Shown here piece by piece: positions 36,201 to 44,539 of a stretch of 64,000 nt of DNA (its first letter is position 1; each line of letters opens with the position of its first letter). The DNA is from Saprospiraceae bacterium (lineage in GTDB: Bacteria > Bacteroidota > Bacteroidia > Chitinophagales > Saprospiraceae), in contig JADJWV010000002.1 of NCBI GenBank assembly GCA_016716185.1, positions 2,867,615 through 2,931,614 on the forward strand. Direction: 5' to 3'. The translations under genes were made by a program, and so were the position numbers. The notes beneath the pieces were generated by a model. That model was not told the DNA's origin, made no database searches, and saw only the letters and a program-made list of their open reading frames with translations.

Positions 36201-36281
36201 TGTATCGATAGTCTGACACGCTAATCCGGAACAGAAACAAAATATAATAACCACAAGTGCTTTTGAAATATTCATACTCAA
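33249..36281 (-). CDS. TPR-CHAT gene E, full-length secreted TPR-CHAT cysteine protease
   Basis: 1,010 aa, the only uninterrupted member of the array. It has a signal peptide (KALVVIIFCFCSGLACQ), about ten 42-residue TPRs (LNNLANLYVKMAQFEKAEKL), a linker with SESELNKFLIKNGNHQ, a charged coiled segment, then a CHAT domain in the last 400 residues. The putative catalytic residues are His842 (LHIATHGYFF) and Cys916 (LSACETGLGD). CHAT proteases fused to or paired with TPRs include eukaryotic separase relatives and the TPR-CHAT of type III-E CRISPR systems. Those are intracellular, whereas this one carries an export signal. Substrate and trigger are unknown. Confidence 0.92.
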   Translation of the reverse strand: MSMNISKALVVIIFCFCSGLACQTIDTLSIVQRIDSLLIKTRDHVSHMEYDQALQDCKRAEDYAEKYLGKHSIAYGNVYFQKGRINRFKGNYIEAESCYILSKNIRGSLLGENHPDYAWSLNNLGAIYLELGRFDLAEEYYLRAKSIRESVLGSWHPDYSGSLNNLANLYVKMAQFEKAEKLYLESKEIRKQTSGAQSTAFASVLNNLANLHMVMGNYDKAEAFYQEAISILRKWSSKEQAELNVSLNNLAAIYWEMTNYERAEELYIEVKSIREKMLGKHHPDYASCLNNLALLYQDKRDFKQAKAFFLESKILREKVLGKKHLDYASSLSSLANFHLQLNELDEAENLFLECNKIREKILGIEHPDFATGLKNLALVSIKRGKYEKAEAYLIEVKRIFEAVFGKQHPEMGSCIKSLVHLYWNWNKYSKAVDYSDMLLELDKVMAIKAMHHLSESELNKFLIKNGNHQAQMLSFLQQHCEKTGRQSTVSGLAYDRLLFFKGFLLNAKLHISRLAQSDSTISEILNKLKVIGRQLSAEYAKPILARTNVDVLEAQSNELEKAISRHLKEYDLAIQQTGWQAVQEALAPGEVSIEFVKYPYYERGNLTDKIMYAAIVLKAKNKTENQPIFVPLFEESSLDSLFQSKASRKADYVNQIYTLANRGAHTNQERGRSLYELIWKPLEKELEGEKTIYFSVTGLLHRIQMGAISINENEMLADRYQLRSMNSTRQLVIPELKNRTGQTALLLGGLIFDLDSLQFSSKNLIVSHSNTSNRFANIDSTLRGGSWNSLPGTEKEVKAIHQIFLGVGMQAQLKTKNEATEAYFKTLGIQSPSPNFLHIATHGYFFPDAQKEVGNNEPIFKMSEHPMLRSGLILSGGNAGWQGKRPLGEGEDGVLTAYEISQMNLSNTELVVLSACETGLGDIQGNEGVYGLQRAFKIAGAKYIIMSLWQVPDKQTSMLMITFYKKWLEAEGSPTGEKKMSIPDAFHAAQKELRDLGFDPYQWAGFVLIE

Positions 36282-36340
36282 TTCTCTTCAACATGTTGAA
36301 ACCCCTTTCATTTCAGGTTAAATGGAGTTTACATGATCTC

Positions 36341-36348
36341 CAAATATA
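36341..36348 (-). promoter_or_regulatory. Putative promoter -7 element of CHAT gene E (TATATTTG)
   Basis: Exact TAnnTTTG match on the minus strand, 59 bases upstream of the gene E start. No convincing -33 box. Confidence 0.35.
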
Positions 36349-36397
36349 ATCAAGTAGCCAAAAAACATATTTTCATTTAAAGGCAGCTTTACTCTGA

Positions 36398-36988
36398 TTA
36401 CTCATCACCGATATATCCTAAAGTAACGCAGGGAGCAATGTTGTTACTGTTTGAGTTATCCGGAAAATCAGGACATCCTGTGATACCACAAGGCATTTCA
36501 TTAAAGGAAATTATTTGGATATTTCCAACAATTCTCGGGAATATGATCGCTGAAAAATCTGCATTTCTAACTTTATAAAATGCATCCGCAACAATACTTA
36601 TCCCATAATCTCTTCCAGGGAATATACGCTGATCGTTCACTGGTATATAATACTCCTGATGCTTCGATTTGGATTCAATGTCCAATTCTGTAATTAAACT
36701 CTTTGAATACAGATTATAAAACTTCACCCGGAAATGACCAACACGAGGCAATTTAATTCCAATTTTGCTGATGACTCCCGGTTTCAATGGAGTAAATCTG
36801 AAGCCATATTCCCATACATTAGTAGCCATTTCGATGGTATCGATTTTTGTCCCTTCCAGTTCCAGCAAACTTAATATCGGATTTTCTTCCACGCTGTGGT
36901 AATCCTTTTGGTCACAAGCCCAACTACTGATCAATATAACCAGAAGAAGGATTGATGTGTTTATTTTAATATCACTGCTATATTCCAT
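36398..36988 (-). CDS. Lipoprotein of unknown function
   Basis: A 196-aa protein with a hydrophobic leader and a lipobox (LLLVILISSWAC), so it is anchored through Cys25. The mature part looks like a beta sandwich (WEYGFRFTPLKPGVISKIGI, HFRVKFYNLYSKSLI), similar in pattern to DUF4082-like carbohydrate-binding domains. The resemblance is weak. The Cys pair in MPCGITGCPDF may form a disulfide. It lies directly upstream of CHAT gene E on the same strand with a 116-base gap, so co-transcription is possible but not shown. Confidence 0.65.
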   Translation of the reverse strand: MEYSSDIKINTSILLLVILISSWACDQKDYHSVEENPILSLLELEGTKIDTIEMATNVWEYGFRFTPLKPGVISKIGIKLPRVGHFRVKFYNLYSKSLITELDIESKSKHQEYYIPVNDQRIFPGRDYGISIVADAFYKVRNADFSAIIFPRIVGNIQIISFNEMPCGITGCPDFPDNSNSNNIAPCVTLGYIGDE

Positions 36989-37026
36989 TAAACGAAATAT
37001 TAGTTTCTATCATGTTTTATTATTAA

Positions 37027-38289
37027 GGGGACTTCTATTTATTAAAAAAGTTCGTTTCATTTGTTCAAATGATATTCATTTAAACTTCAAAGGCTACAAT
37101 GGAGCTTTTGCAAGCAAGGTTTTTCAACAATTTCGATTCGGTTTTCAACAATTTCGTGAATTTATTTGTGATTTTTCAGTTCCAGGGCACACTATGCCCA
37201 TGCTACTTTTCTTTTTAGTTGGATAATCCGGAATAAATTATATGTTATGTTTGTCAGTCCAATTTGAAAAGAAGATCTTACTTTACCTATGCATCGTAAT
37301 TTCATTTTTCCAAACATCGTGGTGATACAACCAAATACATGTTCAACTCGTGCACGTGTTCTTGATAAGTTCGTATTTCTGTCTTGCTCCCTGTCGTTTA
37401 ATGGACGGTTTCTTCTTCCTTTCTGATTTATACAAGGTATCATCCCTTTCTTCCGGATTCGTTCTCGGAAATCCCAGCTTGCCGAATCTCCATATAAGCG
37501 TTTTCCTTTATCCCGTTTTTCTATCAATACATCCGTCATTTCACCATCATAAACATTCGCAGGGGTTATTTCATAGTTGGTAATCAGTTTGGTGTTTTTA
37601 TCGATCTTCACATGATCTTTATAGCCGTAGGCTTTGCGATTATGGTGCTTTACCCAGCGGGCATCGGAATCTTTTTGTCTTCCAATATTTGGGTTGTCCT
37701 CCCATTCTTGTGGTATTTGCCCATTCTTTATTAAGTCATTATCCTCTTTACTATTGCGGTTAATTTCGCTTTCTACAATATGAGCATCTACAATACTACC
37801 CTTATTTATTATTACCCTATTCTGGTGTAATAGTTGATCCAGTTTTTTGAATAACCTTTTATCCGCCTTCTTTAAACTCAATTCATTCTTGAACGACCAG
37901 ATTGTTCTTGCGTCAGGAATCTGATCCGTTCCTCGTATTCCTAAAAATAATTTAAAACTTGTCCTGTCTGCTATTTGGAATTCCATTGATTCATCACTTA
38001 AATCATATATTCTTTGAACAATTAATAACTTGAACATCATCACTACATCATAAGATGGCCTGCCGGGACCTTCTCCCGTTCTTTTAACAATTTTTTCCAG
38101 CTCCTTTCGAAAATATTCAAATCTGATGTAATCGTTAAGCTTAGCTAATGGATCTTTATCAAAAGAACGAAGTTTTTCAACAAGCGCATCCCACTCAAAT
38201 AGCTCAAGTTGTTGCTTTGGTGTAATGATTTTGGCCATATAGAATTTTTCCCAAAAGATAGGTATTTTTATGAATATTTAGAAGTCCCC
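37027..38289 (-). mobile_element. IS5-type insertion sequence, copy 1 (1263 bp)
   Basis: Ends are inverted repeats GGGGACTTCTA with imperfect extension, flanked by a 4-bp duplication TTAA (37023-37026 and 38290-38293). One transposase gene on the minus strand. It is 1,263 bp against 1,260 for the copy at 39979, otherwise almost identical. Confidence 0.93.
37192..38238 (-). CDS. IS5-family DDE transposase (intact)
   Basis: A 348-aa transposase. The N-terminal DNA-binding region includes PGRPSYDVVMMFKLL and the family signature PDARTIWSFKNEL. DDE catalytic residues are Asp151 (GSIVDAHIVE), Asp251 (RLYGDSASWD) and Glu299 (TRARVEHVFG). It moves the element by cut-and-paste. It is intact, unlike copy 2, and could supply transposase in trans to both copies. 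No frameshift site is needed for expression. Confidence 0.95.
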   Translation of the reverse strand: MAKIITPKQQLELFEWDALVEKLRSFDKDPLAKLNDYIRFEYFRKELEKIVKRTGEGPGRPSYDVVMMFKLLIVQRIYDLSDESMEFQIADRTSFKLFLGIRGTDQIPDARTIWSFKNELSLKKADKRLFKKLDQLLHQNRVIINKGSIVDAHIVESEINRNSKEDNDLIKNGQIPQEWEDNPNIGRQKDSDARWVKHHNRKAYGYKDHVKIDKNTKLITNYEITPANVYDGEMTDVLIEKRDKGKRLYGDSASWDFRERIRKKGMIPCINQKGRRNRPLNDREQDRNTNLSRTRARVEHVFGCITTMFGKMKLRCIGKVRSSFQIGLTNITYNLFRIIQLKRKVAWA

Positions 38290-38411
38290 TTAACATCTTG
38301 TTGCAACTAAGCAACGAAATCTTATTCACTCAAGACAGTACTATAAACTTCAAAATATTTCAGGTATAATAATCAACAGATGCAAATCAAAAGCTGTAAA
38401 ATATAACAGGA

Positions 38412-39686
38412 TCATCGCATGATACAAGAAACGCTTACCACTGGAATGATATTCTCCAATTTTCTATCCTCATTGAAAGAAGCCCGCATGGCATAATTAA
38501 GTATGACATTCCTGCTAAAACGCCAATCCCCCCCAAAAGAAATGAAACTGCTATTACGTAGAACATGACGAGTAAAATTTACAGGTGCAAAGACTTCAGT
38601 GAAAAAATTATATCTTGAATTGCCGTAGCGAAAGTTTATTCCGCAATCAAATTGGTATACACTTTCATTTATTAAAATATTTCGCTCACTTGTTAGCCTT
38701 GCTATCCCGCTCATAAGTATATTCTTTCCGAATCCTTTACTTCCATTTAACCAAATTCCCCAAGTTGTCCGAACTTTACTTAAATTTTTGAATTTGAGTA
38801 AACTGCTATCTCTACTATCATAATCAAATGCTTGCCCAAAAGCTAAATCAATATAGCTGCTGTTCCATTTCTCAGCCTTATACAAATCGACAATCTTCTT
38901 CATGCGCTCGATATAGGAATGATCCAAATTGTTGAGTTCAATGTCCAAAGCTTTAATGTCATCTTTTAACTGATATTTTTCCTCTAAATCTTTAGTTTCA
39001 GCCATTTTCTTTTTTTGCTGCTTGATTTGATCTTTCAATTTGCTTTTGTCATCATCGTACTCTTTAATGACATTTTTGAAAATATTCTTATCTTCGAGAG
39101 GCTCGAATTGCCTGTATAAATTAATTTTAACAGCGTATGCAAAACTGCGTATGCGCCAATTATTTTCCAGATTTACAACAGAGTCTTTTCCTTCCGAATC
39201 CATGAAATGAATGGTTTTGGTTTCCAGCTCATTATTTCCGTCAACTGTTCCGAAGGAGAGGTCCAATCCGGACAAAAGTTTCAAAAAGTCAGAACGTTTG
39301 TAATAATTCTTTAATTTTCTTGGTGTATTAAAATATATTTCATTGAAAGGTTGGGTTTGGATTGCTAAATTTGGAGTAAGGCCATAACTTTTAAAAGACC
39401 AATCCACTTTAAAATTACGAAGATTAGAAGGCTTAGGTACCAAGCTGGGATTGACACCCAATAAATCGAAAGCAGGGGAGACCGGTATGGAAAATTCAGG
39501 AGCATAACTGATGTAATTTGCCGTTTGTTCCTCCATCTGACTTTCTGCCTGCGACTGTCCAGTGTTAACTGAAAGGAAGATTGCGAATGCCTGCAACAGT
39601 ATGACAGGCATTCGCTTCTTATTTTTGAAAGGAATTTTGATTACATCCACCGATAAACTATAAATAGATTTAGTAAACGAATACAT
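38412..39686 (-). CDS. Predicted outer-membrane beta-barrel-like protein with a coiled-coil insert
   Basis: A 424-aa exported protein (signal-like MPVILLQAFAIFLSVNTGQSQ, from Met26 of the frame). It has beta-rich halves on both sides of a charged coiled coil at about residues 205-265 (KSKLKDQIKQQKKKMAETKD). Alternating aromatic strands at the C-terminus (YNFFTEVFAPVNFTRHVL, FISFGGDWRFSRNVILNY) suggest a membrane barrel. I do not recognise the family. Its start is separated from the stop of the small Cys-rich gene by two bases (TGATTATG), so the two are translationally linked. Confidence 0.6.
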   Translation of the reverse strand: MYSFTKSIYSLSVDVIKIPFKNKKRMPVILLQAFAIFLSVNTGQSQAESQMEEQTANYISYAPEFSIPVSPAFDLLGVNPSLVPKPSNLRNFKVDWSFKSYGLTPNLAIQTQPFNEIYFNTPRKLKNYYKRSDFLKLLSGLDLSFGTVDGNNELETKTIHFMDSEGKDSVVNLENNWRIRSFAYAVKINLYRQFEPLEDKNIFKNVIKEYDDDKSKLKDQIKQQKKKMAETKDLEEKYQLKDDIKALDIELNNLDHSYIERMKKIVDLYKAEKWNSSYIDLAFGQAFDYDSRDSSLLKFKNLSKVRTTWGIWLNGSKGFGKNILMSGIARLTSERNILINESVYQFDCGINFRYGNSRYNFFTEVFAPVNFTRHVLRNSSFISFGGDWRFSRNVILNYAMRASFNEDRKLENIIPVVSVSCIMR

Positions 39687-39688
39687 AA

Positions 39689-39970
39689 TCAGCTTTTCTT
39701 TTGAGTTCCACCCGGCAAAATGGTTTTAATATCCTTTGATTTATTCTTTGGCGGAGCTACAGGCATCGGTACACAATGGTCTTTAAAATCACATGCATAG
39801 CGTTTGCAACCAATTGTAAGTTGTTGATTCGTGCATTTGATGCAAATCATGGTATCCAGGTTTAAGGTGTCGCATGATTTGGTGTAGAGTTTTTGTTTGT
39901 TTATAGATTGGTTAAAACCGCTTGTAAGAAATGTAATTTGGATAAAAAAAGTAAAGAATAATTGTTTCAT
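39689..39970 (-). CDS. Small secreted Cys-rich protein
   Basis: 93 aa with a signal peptide (KQLFFTFFIQITFLTSGF) and a mature part with Cys at regular spacing (LYTKSCDTLNLDTMICIKC, IGCKRYACDFKDHC). The LYTKSCD start of the mature region recalls the (L)YVKS segment of the family at 41265-43224, so it may be a short relative. The IS copy 2 sits 8 bases before the ATG, which removes the native leader and ribosome-binding region. Expression now depends on the element or is lost. The frame runs back into the IS, giving a spurious longer start. Confidence 0.6.
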   Translation of the reverse strand: MKQLFFTFFIQITFLTSGFNQSINKQKLYTKSCDTLNLDTMICIKCTNQQLTIGCKRYACDFKDHCVPMPVAPPKNKSKDIKTILPGGTQKKS

Positions 39971-39978
39971 TAAATTTA

Positions 39979-41238
39979 GGGGACTTCTATTTATTAAAAA
40001 AGTTCGTTTCATTTGTTCAAATGATATTCATTTAAACTTCAAAGGCTACAATGGAGCTTTTGCAAGCAAGGTTTTTCAACAATTTCGATCCGGTTTTCAA
40101 CAATTTCGTGAATTTATTTGTGATTTTTCAGTTCCGGGCACACTATGCCCATGCTACTTTTCTTTTTAGTTGGATAATCCGGAATAAATTATATGTTATG
40201 TTTGTCAGTCCAATTTGAAAAGAAGATCTTACTTTACCTATGCATCGTAATTTCATTTTTCCAAACATCGTGGTGATACAACCAAATACATGTTCAACTC
40301 GTGCACGTGTTCTTGATAAGTTCGTATTTCTGTCTTGCTCCCTGTCGTTTAATGGACGGTTTCTTCTTCCTTTCTGATTTATACAAGGTATCATCCCTTT
40401 CTTGGATTCGTTCTCGGAAATCCCAGCTTGCCGAATCTCCATATAAGCGTTTTCCTTTATCCCGTTTTTCTATCAATACATCCGTCATTTCACCATCATA
40501 AACATTCGCAGGGGTTATTTCATAGTTGGTAATCAGTTTGGTGTTTTTATCGATCTTCACATGATCTTTATAGCCGTAGGCTTTGCGATTATGGTGCTTT
40601 ACCCAGCGGGCATCGGAATCTTTTTGTCTTCCAATATTTGGGTTGTCCTCCCATTCTTGTGGTATTTGCCCATTCTTTATTAAGTCATTATCCTCTTTAC
40701 TATTGCGGTTAATTTCGCTTTCTACAATATGAGCATCTACAATACTACCCTTATTTATTATTACCCTATTCTGGTGTAATAGTTGATCCAGTTTTTTGAA
40801 TAACCTTTTATCCGCCTTCTTTAAACTCAATTCATTCTTGAACGACCAGATTGTTCTTGCGTCAGGAATCTGATCCGTTCCTCGTATTCCTAAAAATAAT
40901 TTAAAACTTGTCCAGTCTGCTATTTGGAATTCCATTGATTCATCACTTAAATCATATATTCTTTGAACAATTAATAACTTGAACATCATCACTACATCAT
41001 AAGATGGCCTGCCGGGACCTTCTCCCGTTCTTTTAACAATTTTTTCCAGCTCCTTTCGAAAATATTCAAATCTGATGTAATCGTTAAGCTTAGCTAATGG
41101 ATCTTTATCAAAAGAACGAAGTTTTTCAACAAGAGCATCCCACTCAAATAGCTCAAGTTGTTGCTTTGGTGTAATGATTTTGGCCATATAGAATTTTTCC
41201 CAAAAGATAGGTATTTTTATGAATATTTAGAAGTCCCC
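39979..41238 (-). mobile_element. IS5-type insertion sequence, copy 2 (1260 bp)
   Basis: Same ends GGGGACTTCTA as copy 1, flanked by the duplication TTTA (39975-39978 and 41239-41242). A 2-base deletion (CC, near 40402) and a 1-base deletion (near 40137) relative to copy 1 explain the length difference. Confidence 0.93.
40143..41187 (-). pseudogene. IS5-family transposase, frameshifted (copy 2)
   Basis: Identical to the copy 1 transposase at almost every codon, but the 2-base deletion near 40402 shifts the frame. The first part (40294-41187, 297 aa) keeps Asp151 and Asp251 and then reads out of frame. The rest (40143-40442) keeps the Glu (RARVEHVFG). The protein is probably inactive. Confidence 0.9.
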
Positions 41239-41264
41239 TTTATGATAATTATTATTTTTGAAAT

Positions 41265-41909
41265 CTAATTTAAAATTGTAGAAACTGTAAATCCTGACAT
41301 CGGCGGAATTTTTGCTGTTGTTTTAATAATTCCTCTGCATTGCAACCAGCATCTGTCCCATTTTTCTTGTTTTCGTAAACAGTCATCGCTTTTGAGATCC
41401 CCACTTCTACAAAAAGGTAATTTTGCACACTTTTCGCATGGATCTGGTTTCTTTGGATTTGGGTTAGGTTTTGGCTTAGGTCCAGTAATTCTTGCTAAAA
41501 TGAACACATCATTTGAACTATGAACTGGAAAAAAGGATAGTTCAGATTCACTTGACATTGCAATGTATGTTCTGTATTGACCGGATTGTAAATAATTTAA
41601 TTCAATATTTTCATGAATTTCAGATTTTAACCCGCTTATTTTATTAAAATTGTGTGCGTTCGCTATGCATGAATTAATTTGAGAATTGCTAATTGGTAAG
41701 AATTGATAATTGTTATTTGACCCTAAATAATAATTTGCACAATTTTTAATCAATTTCTTATCTTGACAAAATGTAAAAATTGAAAACTCTTTTATTATAT
41801 TATCAGTTTTTTTTAAATATTGATTTTTCCCTTCAACAGTGATAGGGCTTTGACTGAATAATAGTTTTGCAAATGCAAAAAGTATAAAAGTTAGATAATA
41901 TTGTTTCAT
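41265..41909 (-). CDS. Secreted Cys-rich protein, family member 1
   Basis: A 214-aa protein with a signal peptide (YYLTFILFAFAKLLFSQ). It shares with the two upstream genes the block F-x-F-C-Q-D-K-K-L-I-K-N-C-x-N-Y (about residues 45-63) and a Cys-rich C-terminal part (CEKCAKLPFC, then CLRKQEKWDRCWLQC). It differs in having a Pro/Lys/Asn linker (GPKPKPNPNPKKPDP) before the Cys cluster. I recognise no known domain. It is nine bases downstream of member 2 and AT-rich. Four or more disulfides would fit an exported, stable small protein. Confidence 0.65.
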   Translation of the reverse strand: MKQYYLTFILFAFAKLLFSQSPITVEGKNQYLKKTDNIIKEFSIFTFCQDKKLIKNCANYYLGSNNNYQFLPISNSQINSCIANAHNFNKISGLKSEIHENIELNYLQSGQYRTYIAMSSESELSFFPVHSSNDVFILARITGPKPKPNPNPKKPDPCEKCAKLPFCRSGDLKSDDCLRKQEKWDRCWLQCRGIIKTTAKIPPMSGFTVSTILN

Positions 41910-41918
41910 ATTCTTAGT

Positions 41919-42551
41919 TTATATTTTAATTGAAATTGGTTTTACAAGAATTCCCTTAAGTTCAATTTGAATTTTTTTAACATATTTATCACATATGGCA
42001 GCACAACCTATATAGCTAATATTGCAACCATCCCAGCATTCATTACCAATTTGGGATGCCTTAATACAGTCATCCCAACACATTATTTTAGTTTCATAGC
42101 AGTCCCCTCTGCATGCAATGTTTTCTGGCGAAGATGATCTTCCAATAGACTTAATTGGGGCGGTGTATTCTATTATATTTAAATTTTTTCCATGACCAAT
42201 GAAATATGCAACCGAATTATTTCTATACAGCACAGGAGTGATTGAAGTTTTTCCAATTTTTTCGGTAGAAATATTTTTTATTTGCCCTACACCTTTTGTT
42301 TTTATGATTGAGTTTATATCGGTTTGTGTTATTATTGTAGATGTATATTCATTTTCACTACTGTTAAAATAATTTTGACAATTTTTGGACAATTTTAAGT
42401 CACTGCAAACTGTAAAGTGTTTTAATTGTGTATTAACATTTGTGGTGCTTTTTACATATAGTTTTTTATTATTAATTATTATGGACTTTTGAGTAATCCC
42501 TAATTGTATAGTTAATAAAGAAGTAATTAAAGTACATAGAATATATTTCAT
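41919..42551 (-). CDS. Secreted Cys-rich protein, family member 2
   Basis: About 210 aa from ATG 42551. The frame is open 63 codons further, but that part overlaps member 3 and lacks a signal peptide. Signal peptide KYILCTLITSLLTIQLG, then LYVKSTTNVNTQLKHFTVC, the shared block C-S-D-L-K-L-S-K-N-C-x-N-Y, and a C-terminal cluster of ten Cys (CRGDCYETKIMCWDDC, CWDGCNISYIGCAAIC). The order of elements is the same as in member 3. Function unknown. Confidence 0.65.
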   Translation of the reverse strand: MKYILCTLITSLLTIQLGITQKSIIINNKKLYVKSTTNVNTQLKHFTVCSDLKLSKNCQNYFNSSENEYTSTIITQTDINSIIKTKGVGQIKNISTEKIGKTSITPVLYRNNSVAYFIGHGKNLNIIEYTAPIKSIGRSSSPENIACRGDCYETKIMCWDDCIKASQIGNECWDGCNISYIGCAAICDKYVKKIQIELKGILVKPISIKI

Positions 42552-42564
42552 TTGATTTAATGAT

Positions 42565-43224
42565 TTATTGATTAAGTAATTGTAATTTATTTTGTCCATT
42601 GCCATTAATTGAAATATTAATAATTGCTTTGGGAACCCTTTTGTAACATATATTTCTACCACAAGCCATATAACTGTCTTTGCATTCTTGTTCACAAGTT
42701 TTATTTCCATTGCATTTGTCTTTACAGAGTAGCGCAACATCTACGCAATCTTTAATACATTTTTTTCTTTCTTCAGAAAGTTCATTTGCGCTTTTAGCCA
42801 TAACTTTATTCCTGGGGTCAACAGGTTTACTGGTATAACTTTCGATTTTGAGAATATTGTTTGACATTGAAAAATAACTTATTTCATTACCATTTTGGAT
42901 ATAATAATCAGTCTCTAATCCCATTTTTTCCTTTTGTATGCCTTTTATGCTATTAAGATTTTTTACTTGTAGAAGGGATTTTAATGAGTTGTTCCCCAAA
43001 TTGAATTGAGCGCATTGACCTCCGTCGTCGCATGTATAGGTTTTGCAATTCTTTTTAAATAATTTGTCTTCGCACAATGAGAATGATGTGATTCCAGATG
43101 TTACTCGTTCTTTCGATTTAACATACAACCCATTTTTTATTTCAATTTCTTTCTTTTGTGCAAAAGTTCCTAGAAATATTATAAATACTAAGAATGTACT
43201 AATTTTAAATTTTTTATTTTTCAT
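42565..43224 (-). CDS. Secreted Cys-rich protein, family member 3
   Basis: About 219 aa from ATG 43224. Signal peptide KISTFLVFIIFLGTFAQ, then LYVKSKERVTSGITSFSLC, the shared block C-E-D-K-L-F-K-K-N-C-K-x-Y, and a C-terminal Cys cluster with regular C-x3-C pairs (CIKDCVDVALLCKDKC, CEQECKDSYMACGRNIC). Only 13 bases separate it from member 2, so all three are probably one transcript. The frame is open to 43299 but the signal peptide decides the start. Confidence 0.65.
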   Translation of the reverse strand: MKNKKFKISTFLVFIIFLGTFAQKKEIEIKNGLYVKSKERVTSGITSFSLCEDKLFKKNCKTYTCDDGGQCAQFNLGNNSLKSLLQVKNLNSIKGIQKEKMGLETDYYIQNGNEISYFSMSNNILKIESYTSKPVDPRNKVMAKSANELSEERKKCIKDCVDVALLCKDKCNGNKTCEQECKDSYMACGRNICYKRVPKAIINISINGNGQNKLQLLNQ

Positions 43225-43308
43225 ATAATTTATTTGTTGCAAAGGTGAATTAATTATTAATTTGATAAAATAGCTAAATAGTATGAAATTTATATACACA
43301 AAATTGAC

Positions 43309-43746
43309 TTACTGATTAGCAAATGTTCTCATGTTAAAATTAGATTTCATGTATGCTTTTAAACAGTGTATCGCACCATAAAATCTTGTATTAGTTCCAG
43401 ATTCACATACACAGCTTACAAATGGATGGATTGAATGTGTTTCAAAATATGGTTTAGTAGTGCATTCTCTAAGAATTTTACAACATCTATAATCTAACAA
43501 TATATGTTTTCTTACTAACTGCCCGTTTTCTCGCTTTAATCCAATATAAGATTTGTATTTAGTACTATTAGGATACAAGAATTCATAATCTGGCAATAAA
43601 ACAAATGAGCTGGAGATTGAATCGTATTTATAAAATTTGGCAATTACATTTTCTGGTTCAGGGTTAATTGGTTTATCTTCTGATATAATCGTGCTTGATA
43701 AAGTAATTAGTGAAAATACGGTTAAATAAATAATAGGATTTGTCAT
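43309..43746 (-). CDS. Secreted Cys-containing protein of unknown function
   Basis: A 145-aa protein with a signal peptide (IIYLTVFSLITLSSTII). The mature region carries six or seven Cys (DYRCCKILRECTTK, FVSCVCESGT, AIHCLKAYM). It lacks the C-x-D-x-K-L block of the three genes downstream, so membership of that family is doubtful. It is the first gene of the same minus-strand run, 84 bases upstream of member 3. Confidence 0.55.
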   Translation of the reverse strand: MTNPIIYLTVFSLITLSSTIISEDKPINPEPENVIAKFYKYDSISSSFVLLPDYEFLYPNSTKYKSYIGLKRENGQLVRKHILLDYRCCKILRECTTKPYFETHSIHPFVSCVCESGTNTRFYGAIHCLKAYMKSNFNMRTFANQ

Positions 43747-43828
43747 TTAACTAAATTTTAGTCAAATGTATTTTGGTATAAGGTAGTTTAAAATCGCTAT
43801 TACGTATGAAATAAGTAAAGATTGATTG

Positions 43829-44539
43829 CTAATATTTATTATGAAACTTGTTCAATGCCTCTGTCCGAGTATGTACATGCAGTTTTTCATAAATACTGCG
43901 TACCTGGGATCGCACAGTGTGTTCTGAAACGAATCGCTCGGCAGCGATTTCTTTATAAGCTAACCCGCGTTCAAGACGTATTAGGACTTCCCATTCCTGG
44001 GGTGTGAGTTTTTCAAAATCCGGATGTTTCTTTTCGTTGGTTTTAAACGAACTGGCAACCATGCGAGAGATTTGCCGGGACATAGGGGAGCCACCCTGGT
44101 ACATGTCCCGTATTGCTTCTGCTAATTTTTCTGGAGTTGTTCCTTTTAATACATAGCCATTGGCACCTGCTGCTAATGCATCATACACTTCCCGGGAATC
44201 CTGGTGGTCGGAATAAACCAAATATTGAATGGTTTCTTTCATAGAGCTGCAATCGCGTATGCATTCAATCCCTGATTTACCTGGTAAACCAATATCCATT
44301 AAGACTATGTCCGGATTGACTGTATGAAGATTGTTTTCAAATTCTTCTGCAGAGTTAAATGATCCAATGCATTCTAAATCAGGATAAATGTTGATCAGGC
44401 TTGCTGTCAATTTACGGATGTCGGCATCGTCCTCGACAAGTGCTACTTTAATTATATCCTTAAATTGTTTCAAGCTGCAAGATTCAAAAAAATAATGAAA
44501 AGTTAAAATACCACATTCGTATGAAAGCAGCAAATTCAC
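43829..44539 (-). CDS. LuxR/NarL-type response regulator
   Basis: A receiver domain (KVALVEDDADIRKL, phospho-acceptor Asp82 in DIVLMDIGLPGKSG, switch region YLVYSDH and Lys in ANGYVLKGTTPE) followed by a C-terminal LuxR helix-turn-helix (LTPQEWEVLIRLERGLAYKE, VSEHTVRSQVRSIYEKL). It acts as a DNA-binding transcription regulator when phosphorylated. GTG at 44539 directly follows the stop of the sensor kinase; TTG at 44473 (K-Q-F-K-D) fits the family length better and may be the true start. It forms an operon with the kinase. Confidence 0.9.
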   Translation of the reverse strand: MNLLLSYECGILTFHYFFESCSLKQFKDIIKVALVEDDADIRKLTASLINIYPDLECIGSFNSAEEFENNLHTVNPDIVLMDIGLPGKSGIECIRDCSSMKETIQYLVYSDHQDSREVYDALAAGANGYVLKGTTPEKLAEAIRDMYQGGSPMSRQISRMVASSFKTNEKKHPDFEKLTPQEWEVLIRLERGLAYKEIAAERFVSEHTVRSQVRSIYEKLHVHTRTEALNKFHNKY

